Shown: positions 10,624 to 20,224 of the stretch, in pieces | How the letters are laid out: every line of letters starts with the position of its first letter | Position numbering within the stretch: position 1 is the stretch's first letter | Assembly: GCF_030272615.1 (NCBI RefSeq) | Contig: NC_081411.1 | Coordinates: 43,889,017 to 43,953,016 of the forward strand | DNA: 64,000 bases | Reading direction: 5' to 3' | Origin: Cryptomeria japonica | Lineage: Eukaryota > Streptophyta > Pinopsida > Cupressales > Cupressaceae | Made by a program: the position numbers and the translations under genes | The notes under the pieces: generated by a model | The model's input: the letters and a program-made list of their open reading frames with translations, nothing else | Told to the model about the DNA's origin: nothing | Database searches by the model: none

Positions 10624-13600
10624 GTAATAATTTTGTGGCCGCTTCTCAAACTTCTTCTCCTCACACCTCTAATTATGAAGAGTTTGATTCTTTGTCTTAT
10701 GAAAAACCACCTTCTCTTCCTGAAATGGCTGATCGTTATGGTCGTGGTTTTCACATTTTTGCTAAGCATGGGTATCATGGAAATGGTTGCGGTGCTCATG
10801 AACAAGGGATAAAAGTTCCTCTAGAGACTAATTTTCACAATTATGCCTTTGGACTTGGCTATAATCCCCGCAAACGCACTAAAGCCTCTAAAAGACCATG
10901 CATTAGTGTTAATACTATCTCTACATCTCTATCAATGCAACACCCTGAGTATATTGATGGGGATCCTTCGGGTGACTGTGCTTTGGATATCTTCCCTACC
11001 GACGATGCTTTAGCTGAGTTCTTGGGAGCCTATGACACTCTTCCTCGTTATCATCACAATAGGGGACTCCCTTATTGTTTGAACACTGAAGCCTATTTTG
11101 GAAAAGAGATTGATAATGATGAGACTGTGAAAGAATTCCCTCAGTTAAAGGATACTCCTCAACAAAGTAATCTTCTCATAAGTGACACCACTGATGTTAA
11201 GATGGATCCTTGCAATAAAGAGAAAGTTATTAAAATTGGAAAATGTTTGGATGAAGAGGAACAAAAACAATATGAATATTTATTGCACGAATTCCCCGAG
11301 ATCTTTGCTTGGACATACTCTGATACGCCTGGTATAGATCCTAAGATTGTAACTCATAACATTGTCTTAGTTCCCGATGCTAAGCCCGTGAAACCAAAGA
11401 TTCAAAAAATGAATCCTAAGGTGGCTTTGCTTGTTAAGGCTGAGATTGAAAAGTTATTGGAAGCTGGATTTATCCACCCTATCGACTATTCCCCGTGGAT
11501 TTCAAATATTGTCGTTGTGGCTAAACCAGATAACAAGATAAGAATGTGTACTGACTTTCGGGATCTAAATAAGGCTTCTTTAAAAGATGATTTTCCTCTT
11601 CCAAACATTGAAATGATAGTTGATTCTACGGCAGGACATGCCTTGTTATCCTTCATGGATGGTTTTTCAGGATACAATCAAATTTTCATTAACCCTCAAG
11701 ATCAATTCAAAACCGCTTTCACCACTCCTTGGGGTACGTTTTGTTGGATAATGATGCCTTTTGGATTTAAAAATGCCGGTGCAACTTATCAACGAGCGAT
11801 GACCCTTATCTTTCATGATTATATGCATAAGATTTTAGAGGATTATGTTGATGATATTTTAGCCAAATCCTTTCTTTGCATGGATCATATTAAAATCCTT
11901 CGTCAAATCTTTGAAAGAATTCGTAAATATCGCATGCGCTTGAATCCCCGAAAATGTGTTTTTGGTGTGGATAGTGGAAAACTATTAGGGTTCATAGTTT
12001 CGCATCGTGGGATTGAGGTGGACACTAAGAAAATAGATGCTATTGTCAACATGCCACCTCCTAGAAATGTGTCTCAACTTAAAAGCTTACAAGGAAAGAT
12101 TCAAGCTATTCGTAGGTTCGTGTCTCAACTTGCGGATCGTACCTTTCCTTTTACTCAACTTCTTAAAAAGGATATCACTTTTCAATGGAACGAAGATTGT
12201 CAGCAAGCATTTGAAGATTTAAAAGTGTATTTGGCTAGTCCTCCTATTCTTCAACCTGTCGAACCTTCTAAACCCTTCCTTCTGTATACAGCTGCTTCCT
12301 CTCATGCTCTCGCAGCATTGTTGGCCCGACATGATAAAGATGGTAAGGAATGTCCGGTTTATTACATAAGTCATACCTTACTCGATTATGAGACCCGATA
12401 TTCTGCGATACAAAGACAATGCTTGGCCTTGGTGTTTGCGACTCAGAAATTGAGACATTATCTTTTAAATTCAGAAGTCCACGTCATGGTAAAGTTTGAT
12501 CCTTTAAAGCATCTTTTCTCTAAAACCGATTTATCAGGATGCCTAGCTAAGTGGGTTATGATGTTAACTGAATTTGACCTTAAATTTGTTTCACAAAGAG
12601 CAATTAAAGGACAAGCGTTGACCGATCACTTAGTTGAGGCCCCTTCGCCTTTCTCCTTCCCTAACCCTGAGTCTTTTCCCGATGACTTCATTCTTTCTAT
12701 AGAGAAAGATGAAACTTGGGAGTTATACTTTGATGGCTCTAAGTGTCGTACGGGATTGGGGGCAGGTGTTGTTTTGATTTCTCCTACAAGGAAATCCATT
12801 CCCTTATCCTATCGTATAAATTTCCTGTGTACCAATAACATTGCTGAGTATGAGGCTCTTATCGCAGGAATAAAAGTAGCCTTAGCTCTGAACATAAAAC
12901 ACATACATATCTATGGGGATTCGCAATTGATTATAAGACAAGTAACAGGACTGTATCAAGCGAAACAAGACAAATTATCACAATATAAAGATCTTGCTAT
13001 CTCTTTATTACAAAAATTCGATTCTTATACCATGGAACCTGTTCCTCGAAAAGATAATCGACATGCGGACACAATGGCATGTGTGGCTTCTCTTGTATCT
13101 TTAGAGGACCCTGTGGTTGATCTTAAATTCGTTATTCACAACCTTATCTCTCCAGCTATTGCAGACGATTCTAGCTTGGTAACATGTTGTGACTTTATAG
13201 ACTCAGATGAATGGTACTCGCATATCATAAGATATTTGACCAATGGTACCTTTCCTAATTCTGCTAATAGGAACACTAGGGCTAGAATCCGCAAGCTGTC
13301 TGCTAGATATATCATTCTTTCTAATGTCCTTTACCAAAGGGGTTATGATGGTCTTCTCCTTCGCTGTCTTAACAAATCAGAAATCCCCATTGCTCTTGAA
13401 GAGGCACATTCAGGTGCCTGTGGGGGGCATTTTGGGGGCAAATCCTTGGTTCAGAGATTGCTTCACATGGGATACTATTGGCAAACTATGAAGAAGGATT
13501 CTTTTTCATTTGTTAAGAAATGTCAACAACATAATAATTTGATTCATGCTCCTGCCCAAGAACTTCGTTCTCAAGTAGCTTCTTGGCCTTTCTCCGCATG

Positions 13601-14462
13601 GGGTTTGGATCTTATTGGTAAAATATCTCCTCCTTCATCTCAAGGACACACCTTCATTATAACTGCAACAGATTACTTTACGAAGTGGGTAGAAGCTATT
13701 CCCCTTTGCTCTACTACTGCTGAAGTAATTTGTCAATTTCTTTTAGAAAACATCATTTCTCGGTTCAGGATACCTTCCACTATAATCTCAGATAATGGGA
13801 CATCATTTAAGAACAAGGACGTGAAGAAATTCCTCGAGAAGTATCATATCAAGCATCGATTTTCTACACCATACTATCCTCAATCAAATGGTCAAGTTGA
13901 ATCATCCAATAAAATAATTGAACAAATTCTTCGCAAAACTGTGAATAAGCATGGTAAGGATTGGAGTAACCAGCTAATCTATGCTCTTTGGGCCTACCGA
14001 ACGAGTGTACGAATTGCTACAGGAACTACTCCTTATAATCTTGTTTATGGTGCTGATGCTATTATGCCTTTAGAGTTAGAGATTCCATCACTTAGGGTTT
14101 CTCTCAAAGGTATAGTAGATGATGACTCTTATAGAGAACAACGACTTCAACAGCTTGAGATGCTTGATGAACAACATATAAACGCTCTTGAGCATATCCA
14201 AGCGTATCATAAAACTCTACAACGAAGCTATAATGATAAGATTATTCAACGTTCCTTCTCAGTAGGTGACTTAGTCCTCTATGAGAATCAGCGCAATGTG
14301 AATGCCTTACCTGCAGAAAAGGGAAAATTTAGTCCTAATTGGCTTGGACCATACATCGTTATTGAAGATTATGGATCAGGTGCTTACAAAATAGCGGATG
14401 TAGACGGTACGCCTCTTAAAGAACCTATCAATGCTATGCACTTGCGTAGATATTATGCTTAA
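10620..14462 (+). CDS. Element 3 pol: G-patch, RT, RNase H, second RNase H, integrase
   Basis: 1280 codons without a stop or frameshift. Order: a G-patch-like segment (YGRGFHIFAKHGYHG and GLGYNPRK); reverse transcriptase with TDFRDLNKAS and catalytic EDYVDDILAKS (near residue 415); retroviral-type RNase H; a second plant-type RNase H with Asp-Glu-Asp-Asp residues in YFDGSK, AEYEAL, GDSQL and NRHAD; and integrase with catalytic WGLDLIG, ISDNGTSF and NGQVESSNK. The integrase zinc site is damaged: where the relative has KKCYKCQIHG this has KKCQQHNN, losing one Cys and two residues. The end HLRRYYA is typical of the family. Protease is absent. The intact frame is notable for an element whose LTRs have diverged. 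Confidence 0.93.
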   Translation: MSNNFVAASQTSSPHTSNYEEFDSLSYEKPPSLPEMADRYGRGFHIFAKHGYHGNGCGAHEQGIKVPLETNFHNYAFGLGYNPRKRTKASKRPCISVNTISTSLSMQHPEYIDGDPSGDCALDIFPTDDALAEFLGAYDTLPRYHHNRGLPYCLNTEAYFGKEIDNDETVKEFPQLKDTPQQSNLLISDTTDVKMDPCNKEKVIKIGKCLDEEEQKQYEYLLHEFPEIFAWTYSDTPGIDPKIVTHNIVLVPDAKPVKPKIQKMNPKVALLVKAEIEKLLEAGFIHPIDYSPWISNIVVVAKPDNKIRMCTDFRDLNKASLKDDFPLPNIEMIVDSTAGHALLSFMDGFSGYNQIFINPQDQFKTAFTTPWGTFCWIMMPFGFKNAGATYQRAMTLIFHDYMHKILEDYVDDILAKSFLCMDHIKILRQIFERIRKYRMRLNPRKCVFGVDSGKLLGFIVSHRGIEVDTKKIDAIVNMPPPRNVSQLKSLQGKIQAIRRFVSQLADRTFPFTQLLKKDITFQWNEDCQQAFEDLKVYLASPPILQPVEPSKPFLLYTAASSHALAALLARHDKDGKECPVYYISHTLLDYETRYSAIQRQCLALVFATQKLRHYLLNSEVHVMVKFDPLKHLFSKTDLSGCLAKWVMMLTEFDLKFVSQRAIKGQALTDHLVEAPSPFSFPNPESFPDDFILSIEKDETWELYFDGSKCRTGLGAGVVLISPTRKSIPLSYRINFLCTNNIAEYEALIAGIKVALALNIKHIHIYGDSQLIIRQVTGLYQAKQDKLSQYKDLAISLLQKFDSYTMEPVPRKDNRHADTMACVASLVSLEDPVVDLKFVIHNLISPAIADDSSLVTCCDFIDSDEWYSHIIRYLTNGTFPNSANRNTRARIRKLSARYIILSNVLYQRGYDGLLLRCLNKSEIPIALEEAHSGACGGHFGGKSLVQRLLHMGYYWQTMKKDSFSFVKKCQQHNNLIHAPAQELRSQVASWPFSAWGLDLIGKISPPSSQGHTFIITATDYFTKWVEAIPLCSTTAEVICQFLLENIISRFRIPSTIISDNGTSFKNKDVKKFLEKYHIKHRFSTPYYPQSNGQVESSNKIIEQILRKTVNKHGKDWSNQLIYALWAYRTSVRIATGTTPYNLVYGADAIMPLELEIPSLRVSLKGIVDDDSYREQRLQQLEMLDEQHINALEHIQAYHKTLQRSYNDKIIQRSFSVGDLVLYENQRNVNALPAEKGKFSPNWLGPYIVIEDYGSGAYKIADVDGTPLKEPINAMHLRRYYA

Positions 14463-14992
14463 TTCTTTATTCCTTATCTTTCATTTCATCTATCTTCTTT
14501 TCAGTTCTTCAACATTGGATAATATGTTAGTATCTCCTAATTAGAGCAAAATAGAATTAAATGTATGGTGTTTAATCTATATTGCTTTGTTCTCGACAAG
14601 CGTGTTTCTTTACTTTATAGTTTGTCTTGAATTCATTTATGTAAATTGTAAAAGATTTACATTTCCATTATGCTAGCATATTATACAGTGTCTTTATGTG
14701 TTAAGTAGAATCGTATCATGTTGTGTTTAAGCTCAAAATTAAATCACATTAGTTATATGATTCTTAGACTTAATGCATAGTTCTTCCCTATCATCAACGT
14801 AGTACTTGATTAAATATTTTAATTAAGTCACGCATGTATCAATTTAATCATGGAGCATTGAGAAATCAATCACATGGAAATTAAATCTTGAATATACATG
14901 TACATCTACCAAATGTATTAGATTTAATCAAAGCAAAATATACATTGTTTTAAGCATTAAAGATAACACATTTGAGACAAAAGAGAAGCATG

Positions 14993-15059
<67 letters not shown>

Positions 15060-15118
15060 ATCGTATACAAATATAGGTCATTGTACATCCAAAATATGAC
15101 CTATTCTACATCATAAAA
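14463..15118. other. Non-coding spacer of element 3 after pol, with (TG)n microsatellite
   Basis: No gene is seen. An AT-rich stretch ends in a TA run and then an uninterrupted TG dinucleotide repeat at about 15003-15058. It separates the convergent pol (plus) and PMD gene (minus). Confidence 0.7.
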
Positions 15119-17652
15119 TCATCTCCTATCCCTGGGGCTGGTGGCTGGAGAGTGTCGACTAGATGCTCCCTCCTGATCCGGCCGTGCAGGTGGACCCATG
15201 GGTGTGTAGTGCGATATAGACCGCGAGTGACTCCGAGAGGAACTCCTACGATCTCTATCCATAAGGATCGTACGATAGGAGGTAGCCTCGGCCTGAGCTG
15301 CTGCTAGATCTCGCCACGCCCGCTGAAGGTCCTCGGATAGGACTCTCTCTCTCTCCCTCCATATGGCTACCTGTACTCGGAATGGGGAAAACAAGTCCTC
15401 ATGCCGACCCGCATTCCCCTGAGGCCTATAAGCAATCTGTGAGGAACTCGGGATCTGTGCCATCGTGGAAATGTCTGTCACTACCTGCTGAATGACGGAA
15501 CGCCACTCCTGCACATTAGCTGTAGCAGTAGAATAGATTTTTGTTAGTACCATTCTATATATCATCAAAACATTAATTAATCAATATAAACCTACTATAC
15601 CTGGATCTCCCTCACACCAGTAGGGATCATGATATGGTAGCATCTATGACTGGGAATTACTAGGCTCCCCTCGCTCGAATACTCTGTGCACAATGGGTGT
15701 AGGCTGGACGGTACTAGGAATAGGTCTCCGTATCGCCTCATGTTCCCCCTTTTGGGGAATAAGAGGAGGATCCAGAGCTATGGTATCATCTCCTGAATGA
15801 TGGGGAGCTGCATCTGACCCTTCCTCATCATCTCTATCCTCCTCCTCATCGCATCCTCACCTGCATCCTCATTCTCCTCATCTCTATCTGTGTCCTCCTC
15901 CTCCTCCTCCTCGGCACTAGGCTGATCTCCTGTGGATGGATCAGGATCTCCTACCTCCTCATGACCCTCTCCCTCCTCTGGCTCCTCTGACTTGGATCCC
16001 TGGTCCTCATCTCGGTCTCCATGTCTCCATGGGCCTAGATGGCCTATCGGGTGATCTGGTGGAAAGATAGGCCCTGGGTATGATCTCATAAACCATGAGA
16101 CATACCTGCGCTATGCTCTAAGCTCTGCAGAGTAATCAGTAACCACATCCTGATTAGATCCCTCTATATCTGTAGTCTCGATGTCATCTATCGTCAGTCT
16201 TGCTACTGCTCTAGGTCTGGGAAGGACTCGTGAGTGTCGGGTATAGATGGGCACATCGGCTGGAACACACTGCTCTAGCCCAAACTGCCTCCGTACTCGG
16301 TCGAAGTAGAATGGGACTATGATATGTGAATATCGTCCCCGTAGTAGGCGGTTCCTCTGTAAGCATGCTAACTGTCTCTCCATCCCATCCCATCTGTGCA
16401 TCCGCAGATAGGGTCTCCATACTGTCACCTCGGCTGTCAGTCTATCAAGTATCACTCTCCAATATAACAGATCTCCAAATCTCCACTCGCTGGTAAGTGG
16501 ATAAGCAAACACCCTAGGTCGCTCGCTCGCCATACTCAGCGGAAATCCGACGGGCCTGGTGCATGTGAAGTGCTCAAATATCCACACCTGCAGAAGTGTG
16601 CATGTCATCAAACTGAAACCCTGTCCAAATACATACTCCTCAAGGTCGTGATAGAGATGTGCAAGCATACTCCGACCCCAAGCATACACTCTCTTGTGTC
16701 TCTCCATAGCTCTGATGCACCATGTGAGACCCCCATGCATGTGCGTACCTCGCCCATTAGGGCAGACGGCTAGTGCTATGATGGCGATCATAAGGCGTCT
16801 CAGAAGGGGTACCTCCCCTGTAGGATGTAAGAGCCAGCTGACCATGATGCGACCTCTCGTCTCGCTCGGCATGACTCTCCCTATGCAATATACCTGCTCT
16901 CTCTGATGGTCTTTCGCTGACCGATCGGTCGCATATGTAACAGTCGCTCCTCTGATAGGAAGATGAAGTATACGGTACACATCCTCAAGTGTAACCGTCA
17001 GCTCCCCTACCAGAAGATGAAATGTGCATGTGTCAGGATCCCATCGCTCCATCAATGCCATCAGCATCGCAAGATGGAACCGAATGGCTGGCATGAGGAT
17101 CGCATACCATAATCCCATGATCGACAATGTGTCTCTCTCTGCCTGAGTTAGCCACGGAATCTGATCTCGCAAATTGCGAAGAATATGTCCCGCTGTATGC
17201 TCTCTCATGTATGGGAGACCCTGCAACACAAAAACATAACCGTAATCAGTACTCGATCATCAAAATCGCTCATGCAAACTATCGAACATCGTATGCCAAC
17301 CCTGAAATCCCTCACCAAGCCTTGATTGGGACCATGGCGCCCTGTCAAGGACCATGGCGCCCTGATTGGGACCATGGCGCCCTGTCAGGGACCATGGCGC
17401 CCTGAGGGGACCATGGTGCCCTATCAGGGACCATGGCACCCTGAGGGGACCAGGGCGCCCCACAGGGACCATGGCGCCTTGGGTGGGGCCCGGGTCAGAC
17501 TTCAGAGCTCGCAAACGATCACAGAAAAGTCAAATGCGGAAAATCAAAAGTCAAACATTCAGTCAACTCACCTTGTCCAGTGGCTCGTCGTCGATCACGG
17601 CCTGGCGAAGGATCTCAATCCTCGTGGGACACTCCGGTCGTCGTGAAGGCAT
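15119..17652 (-). pseudogene. Captured plant mobile domain (PMD/MAIN-like) gene, three exons, antisense in element 3
   Basis: Three exons on the strand opposite pol. Exon 1 is 17652-17572 (ATG, 27 codons, starts MPSRRPECPTRIEILRQA; donor AAG/GTGAGT). Exon 2 is 17220-15601 (acceptor TTGCAG). Exon 3 is 15519-15119 (acceptor CTACAG), ending in TGA. Splice phases agree at both junctions. Exon 2 holds the plant mobile domain, with MERWDPDTCTFHLLVGELTV and LEDVYRILHLPI typical of that family. An acidic stretch and a Pro-rich stretch follow. Exon 3 is Arg/Ser-rich at its end. Damage: TAG at 16113-16111, a frameshift near 15850, and TAG at 15646-15644. PMD proteins of the MAIN type act in nuclear silencing and meristem maintenance; the role here is unknown. 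PMD genes as antisense extras in plant Ty3/gypsy elements are reported. Confidence 0.8.
17324..17480. repeat. 20-bp minisatellite inside PMD intron 1
   Basis: Eight head-to-tail units of 19-20 bp built on GGGACCATGGCGCCCTGTCA, with alternating GATT/GTCA/GAGG leaders that give a weak 40-bp higher order. Each full unit has the palindromes CCATGG and GGCGCC. The array fills much of the 351-bp intron (17221-17571). Its core is shared, in opposite orientation, with the LTR minisatellite of the same element. Confidence 0.9.
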
Positions 17653-18218
17653 GATGATGGCTATGTGGGCTCCGCTGCAATGAACAGTATTTCAAAATCA
17701 ACAAAGTGACAAATGCAAATGTCACTTTCAAAGTATATACTTTCATTTCTTTATCTTTACTTTCAAAACCCTAATTTTCCTCTATCATTCATTTCATCAT
17801 AACTTGAGTTTGGGAGATGCGATTTTCGAGCTGTTTGTTGCGTAGGAATCGTATTTTCATTCCCCTACTCTCGGGATGTTCCAAAAAGTGCTCTGATGAA
17901 GCCTATTCAGTGAACATCCCTCATTAATACTCTCTTACACAATTTGTTGTAAGTAAACATGCTACCCTGTTTCACCTCCCTAATAAGCAAGTCGAAACAG
18001 GGGGGGCATATAGCTACTCACAAATTTCATCACTTTCCTTAGTAAGCATTAGGTGATTTTGTGATCTAACGTGTGTTTTGTAGGGTGCGGTTCCTAACTG
18101 TGTACTGCAGATACTGCTCGGGGCTTCGTCCGACAACTTATGGATATATCCTTTTTCAAATGATGTTTACTTTTCTGTACTTTAGCTTGCATATGCACGT
18201 AGTACTCATATGACCGCT
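17653..18218. other. Region upstream of the PMD gene, before the 3' LTR of element 3
   Basis: No ORF is recognised. It must contain any promoter of the antisense gene, but I cannot point to a clear TATA box. Confidence 0.4.
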
Positions 18219-18233
18219 AAAGTGGGGGCTAAA
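18219..18233 (+). other. Polypurine tract of element 3
   Basis: AAAGTGGGGGCTAAA directly precedes the 3' LTR, the place where plus-strand synthesis is primed. Confidence 0.75.
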
Positions 18234-19932
18234 TGCAGCGTCGTAAATTGTACGCACTTGCTGTGGTGGTACAATTTCACACCTAGTTTAGCACCCGCCT
18301 TGGTGCATTTTACATTTTGCATTGCATCTCTCCTCTAGCACTTAATTAATCAAATTAATTAGGTCTAAGGCCCTATTTCATTGTCCTCTACATCATAAAG
18401 TTGGGCCCTTTCATTAAAGCGTGCCCTTTTCATTTTATTCCTCCAATACATCACTCAATCAAAAACCCTAATTAAGTCATATTTTGAGATTGGGGGCTTG
18501 GTTTCGGGGGTCAAAACATCTCGAAATCACCTGTAACTTCGGGATTCTCTCTAAAATCATCATATCCGACGGCCCTGAAAATTTGGTGAAAAGTTGTCAG
18601 GACCGTGGCGCCCGGAGTGCACATGGTCCCGGACATTTTTCCCGAAATTTTAGGAGCACAATCCAATCACAAAATAAAGCCTAACCCCAAGAAATTGGCA
18701 GGAAATTCAATCTCTAGGTCAGCCAAATGACGAAATTACGATCTAGGGTTTCATACATAAGAGCTCTCTTTCTTCATTTGAAAGGATCCGAAATTTTGTT
18801 TTCAGGAACCTCATATGCAGCGAAAGAGCAGATCTTTGAAGACTTCAACAAAATTCAACATCCTTCTATCAAGAATTTATCAATTTCATTCATCCATTTA
18901 GGGCTTGGAAGACATTGAAGAACAATAGGAGATTACCGACTGAAGATTGGCTTGTACTCCTCCCTTGAGGGTTGGGTATGATTTCATGTTGTTTTCATGT
19001 CTTTGCATAAGCTTCAATATATCCTTTATTCATGCTTTAGATCACTTTGCATCTTGATTTAGAGCATTTACATTATCATTTACAAGCAATTAGGGTTTAC
19101 TTTCTAGGTTGCTCTAGTTTGCTTTCTTGCATTTTAGGACCTTGCACACACACTAGGTCTGCACACACAATACATTTTACAAAACAACTTGGCAATCCGT
19201 GGAGGTGGAGATCACCGAAGTGGGGGTTTGACTAAGGCAAAACCCTATATAGCCGCCCATACCCTTTTCAGATATAAGTGCAGGTTGCAGGACTCGGACG
19301 ACGCCGCAGGAGACAGATTCGGGAAAAGCAGGTCGAGATAGCACTCCACATCAAATTGCAAAGCAAAAGACCTGGACAGGGGCGCTGGGCGCCCTGGTCC
19401 TGCTAGGACAGGGGCGTTGGGCGCCCTGGTCCTGCTAGGACAAGGGCGCTGGGCGCCCTGGTCCCTGGGACAGAGGCGCTGGGCACCCTGGTCCTCCGGA
19501 TAGACAGCATTTTTCGACACTTCTGGCAGTTTTCTAGAGTGCAAAACAACAGTTTTAGGTGCAGTTTTCGGGACAGAATCAGGACAGTGGCGCCCGCGCC
19601 CCCGTCCCGAACATTTTCAATCCGATTTTGACTCTGGGTACGCATTTGCATTCTTATTTCATCCTTGTATTTACAGTTGTTCATTGTTTAATCTCAATTC
19701 TACAATCTTGTTATTCGTTTGTATATGCATTTTGGGATTAGGACTTGAACTTGTATCATTTTATCTTTCAATTTCAACGAAGGAATAGAAATCCTAATAG
19801 GTAGCCCGTGGCTCTCTCTTTCACAAGAAGTAGCCAATTGTGTGATACCTCTAGGCTCTTTCGTATTCCGTAATGTGTGTCAAAAGGTAGGATTAGGGCA
19901 TGTTAACCTAGTCTCGCTTTTTCCCCTACACA
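18234..19932 (+). repeat. 3' LTR of element 3
   Basis: 1699 bp, starting TGCAGCGTCGTAAATTG and ending TTCCCCTACACA, followed by the target duplication CATAC. It is 91 bp longer than the 5' LTR, mainly because a 32-bp unit is present four times rather than once. Confidence 0.93.
19374..19499 (+). repeat. 32-bp minisatellite in the 3' LTR of element 3
   Basis: Four units of about 29-33 bp carrying GGGCGCTGGGCGCCCTGG, against one unit in the 5' LTR (about 9215-9246). The LTRs were identical at insertion, so copy number changed afterwards. Confidence 0.88.
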
Positions 19933-20224
19933 CATACATACGTATATCTATGTACAGATGTATCTATGTATGTATATTTATTTTCATGTGCGTATATATA
20001 CACACGTATTTATCTATATAGATATATGTAACTATAGATATATGTATTATATGCCTATGTACGTGCCTTGATATTCTTGCAGTTCCATTAATACAAAACA
20101 ATGTAACTGTATCCTTGTTGTCATACATGCTTCAATGCCTTCTCTCTTCAATTGTTAAAATTTTAATACATTTGTGTTCTGTTACAACTACTAGATATCT
20201 TATCAACCTTCCACACAACAAGGT
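19933..20224. other. Simple-sequence flank between element 3 and the Helitron gene
   Basis: TATA/TACA/TATG-rich low-complexity DNA continuing the sequence left of 8075, then unremarkable AT-rich DNA. Confidence 0.5.

Larger units (their letters stand above)
8075..19932 (+). mobile_element. Complete Tat-like LTR retrotransposon with antisense PMD gene (element 3)
   Basis: Two LTRs (8075-9682 and 18234-19932) bound the element. It has a 5-bp target duplication CATAC (8070-8074 and 19933-19937), primer site at 9686, polypurine tract at 18219-18233, ORF1, pol with two RNase H domains, and about 3.7 kb downstream of pol carrying an antisense PMD gene. Dual RNase H and an antisense extra ORF between pol and the 3' LTR are known for plant Tat elements. 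Capsid and protease coding are missing, so it could have moved only with proteins from a relative. The LTRs differ by roughly 2-3% by eye plus one repeat-number change, so insertion is older than that of the element at 31368-47016. Confidence 0.93.

Noticed and set aside
15003-15058. TG run as Z-DNA regulatory element
   Set aside because: A plain dinucleotide microsatellite; nothing in the context supports a function.
17326-17683. Overlapping plus-strand ORFs through the 20-bp repeat
   Set aside because: They are repeat translations inside the PMD intron, with no family match.
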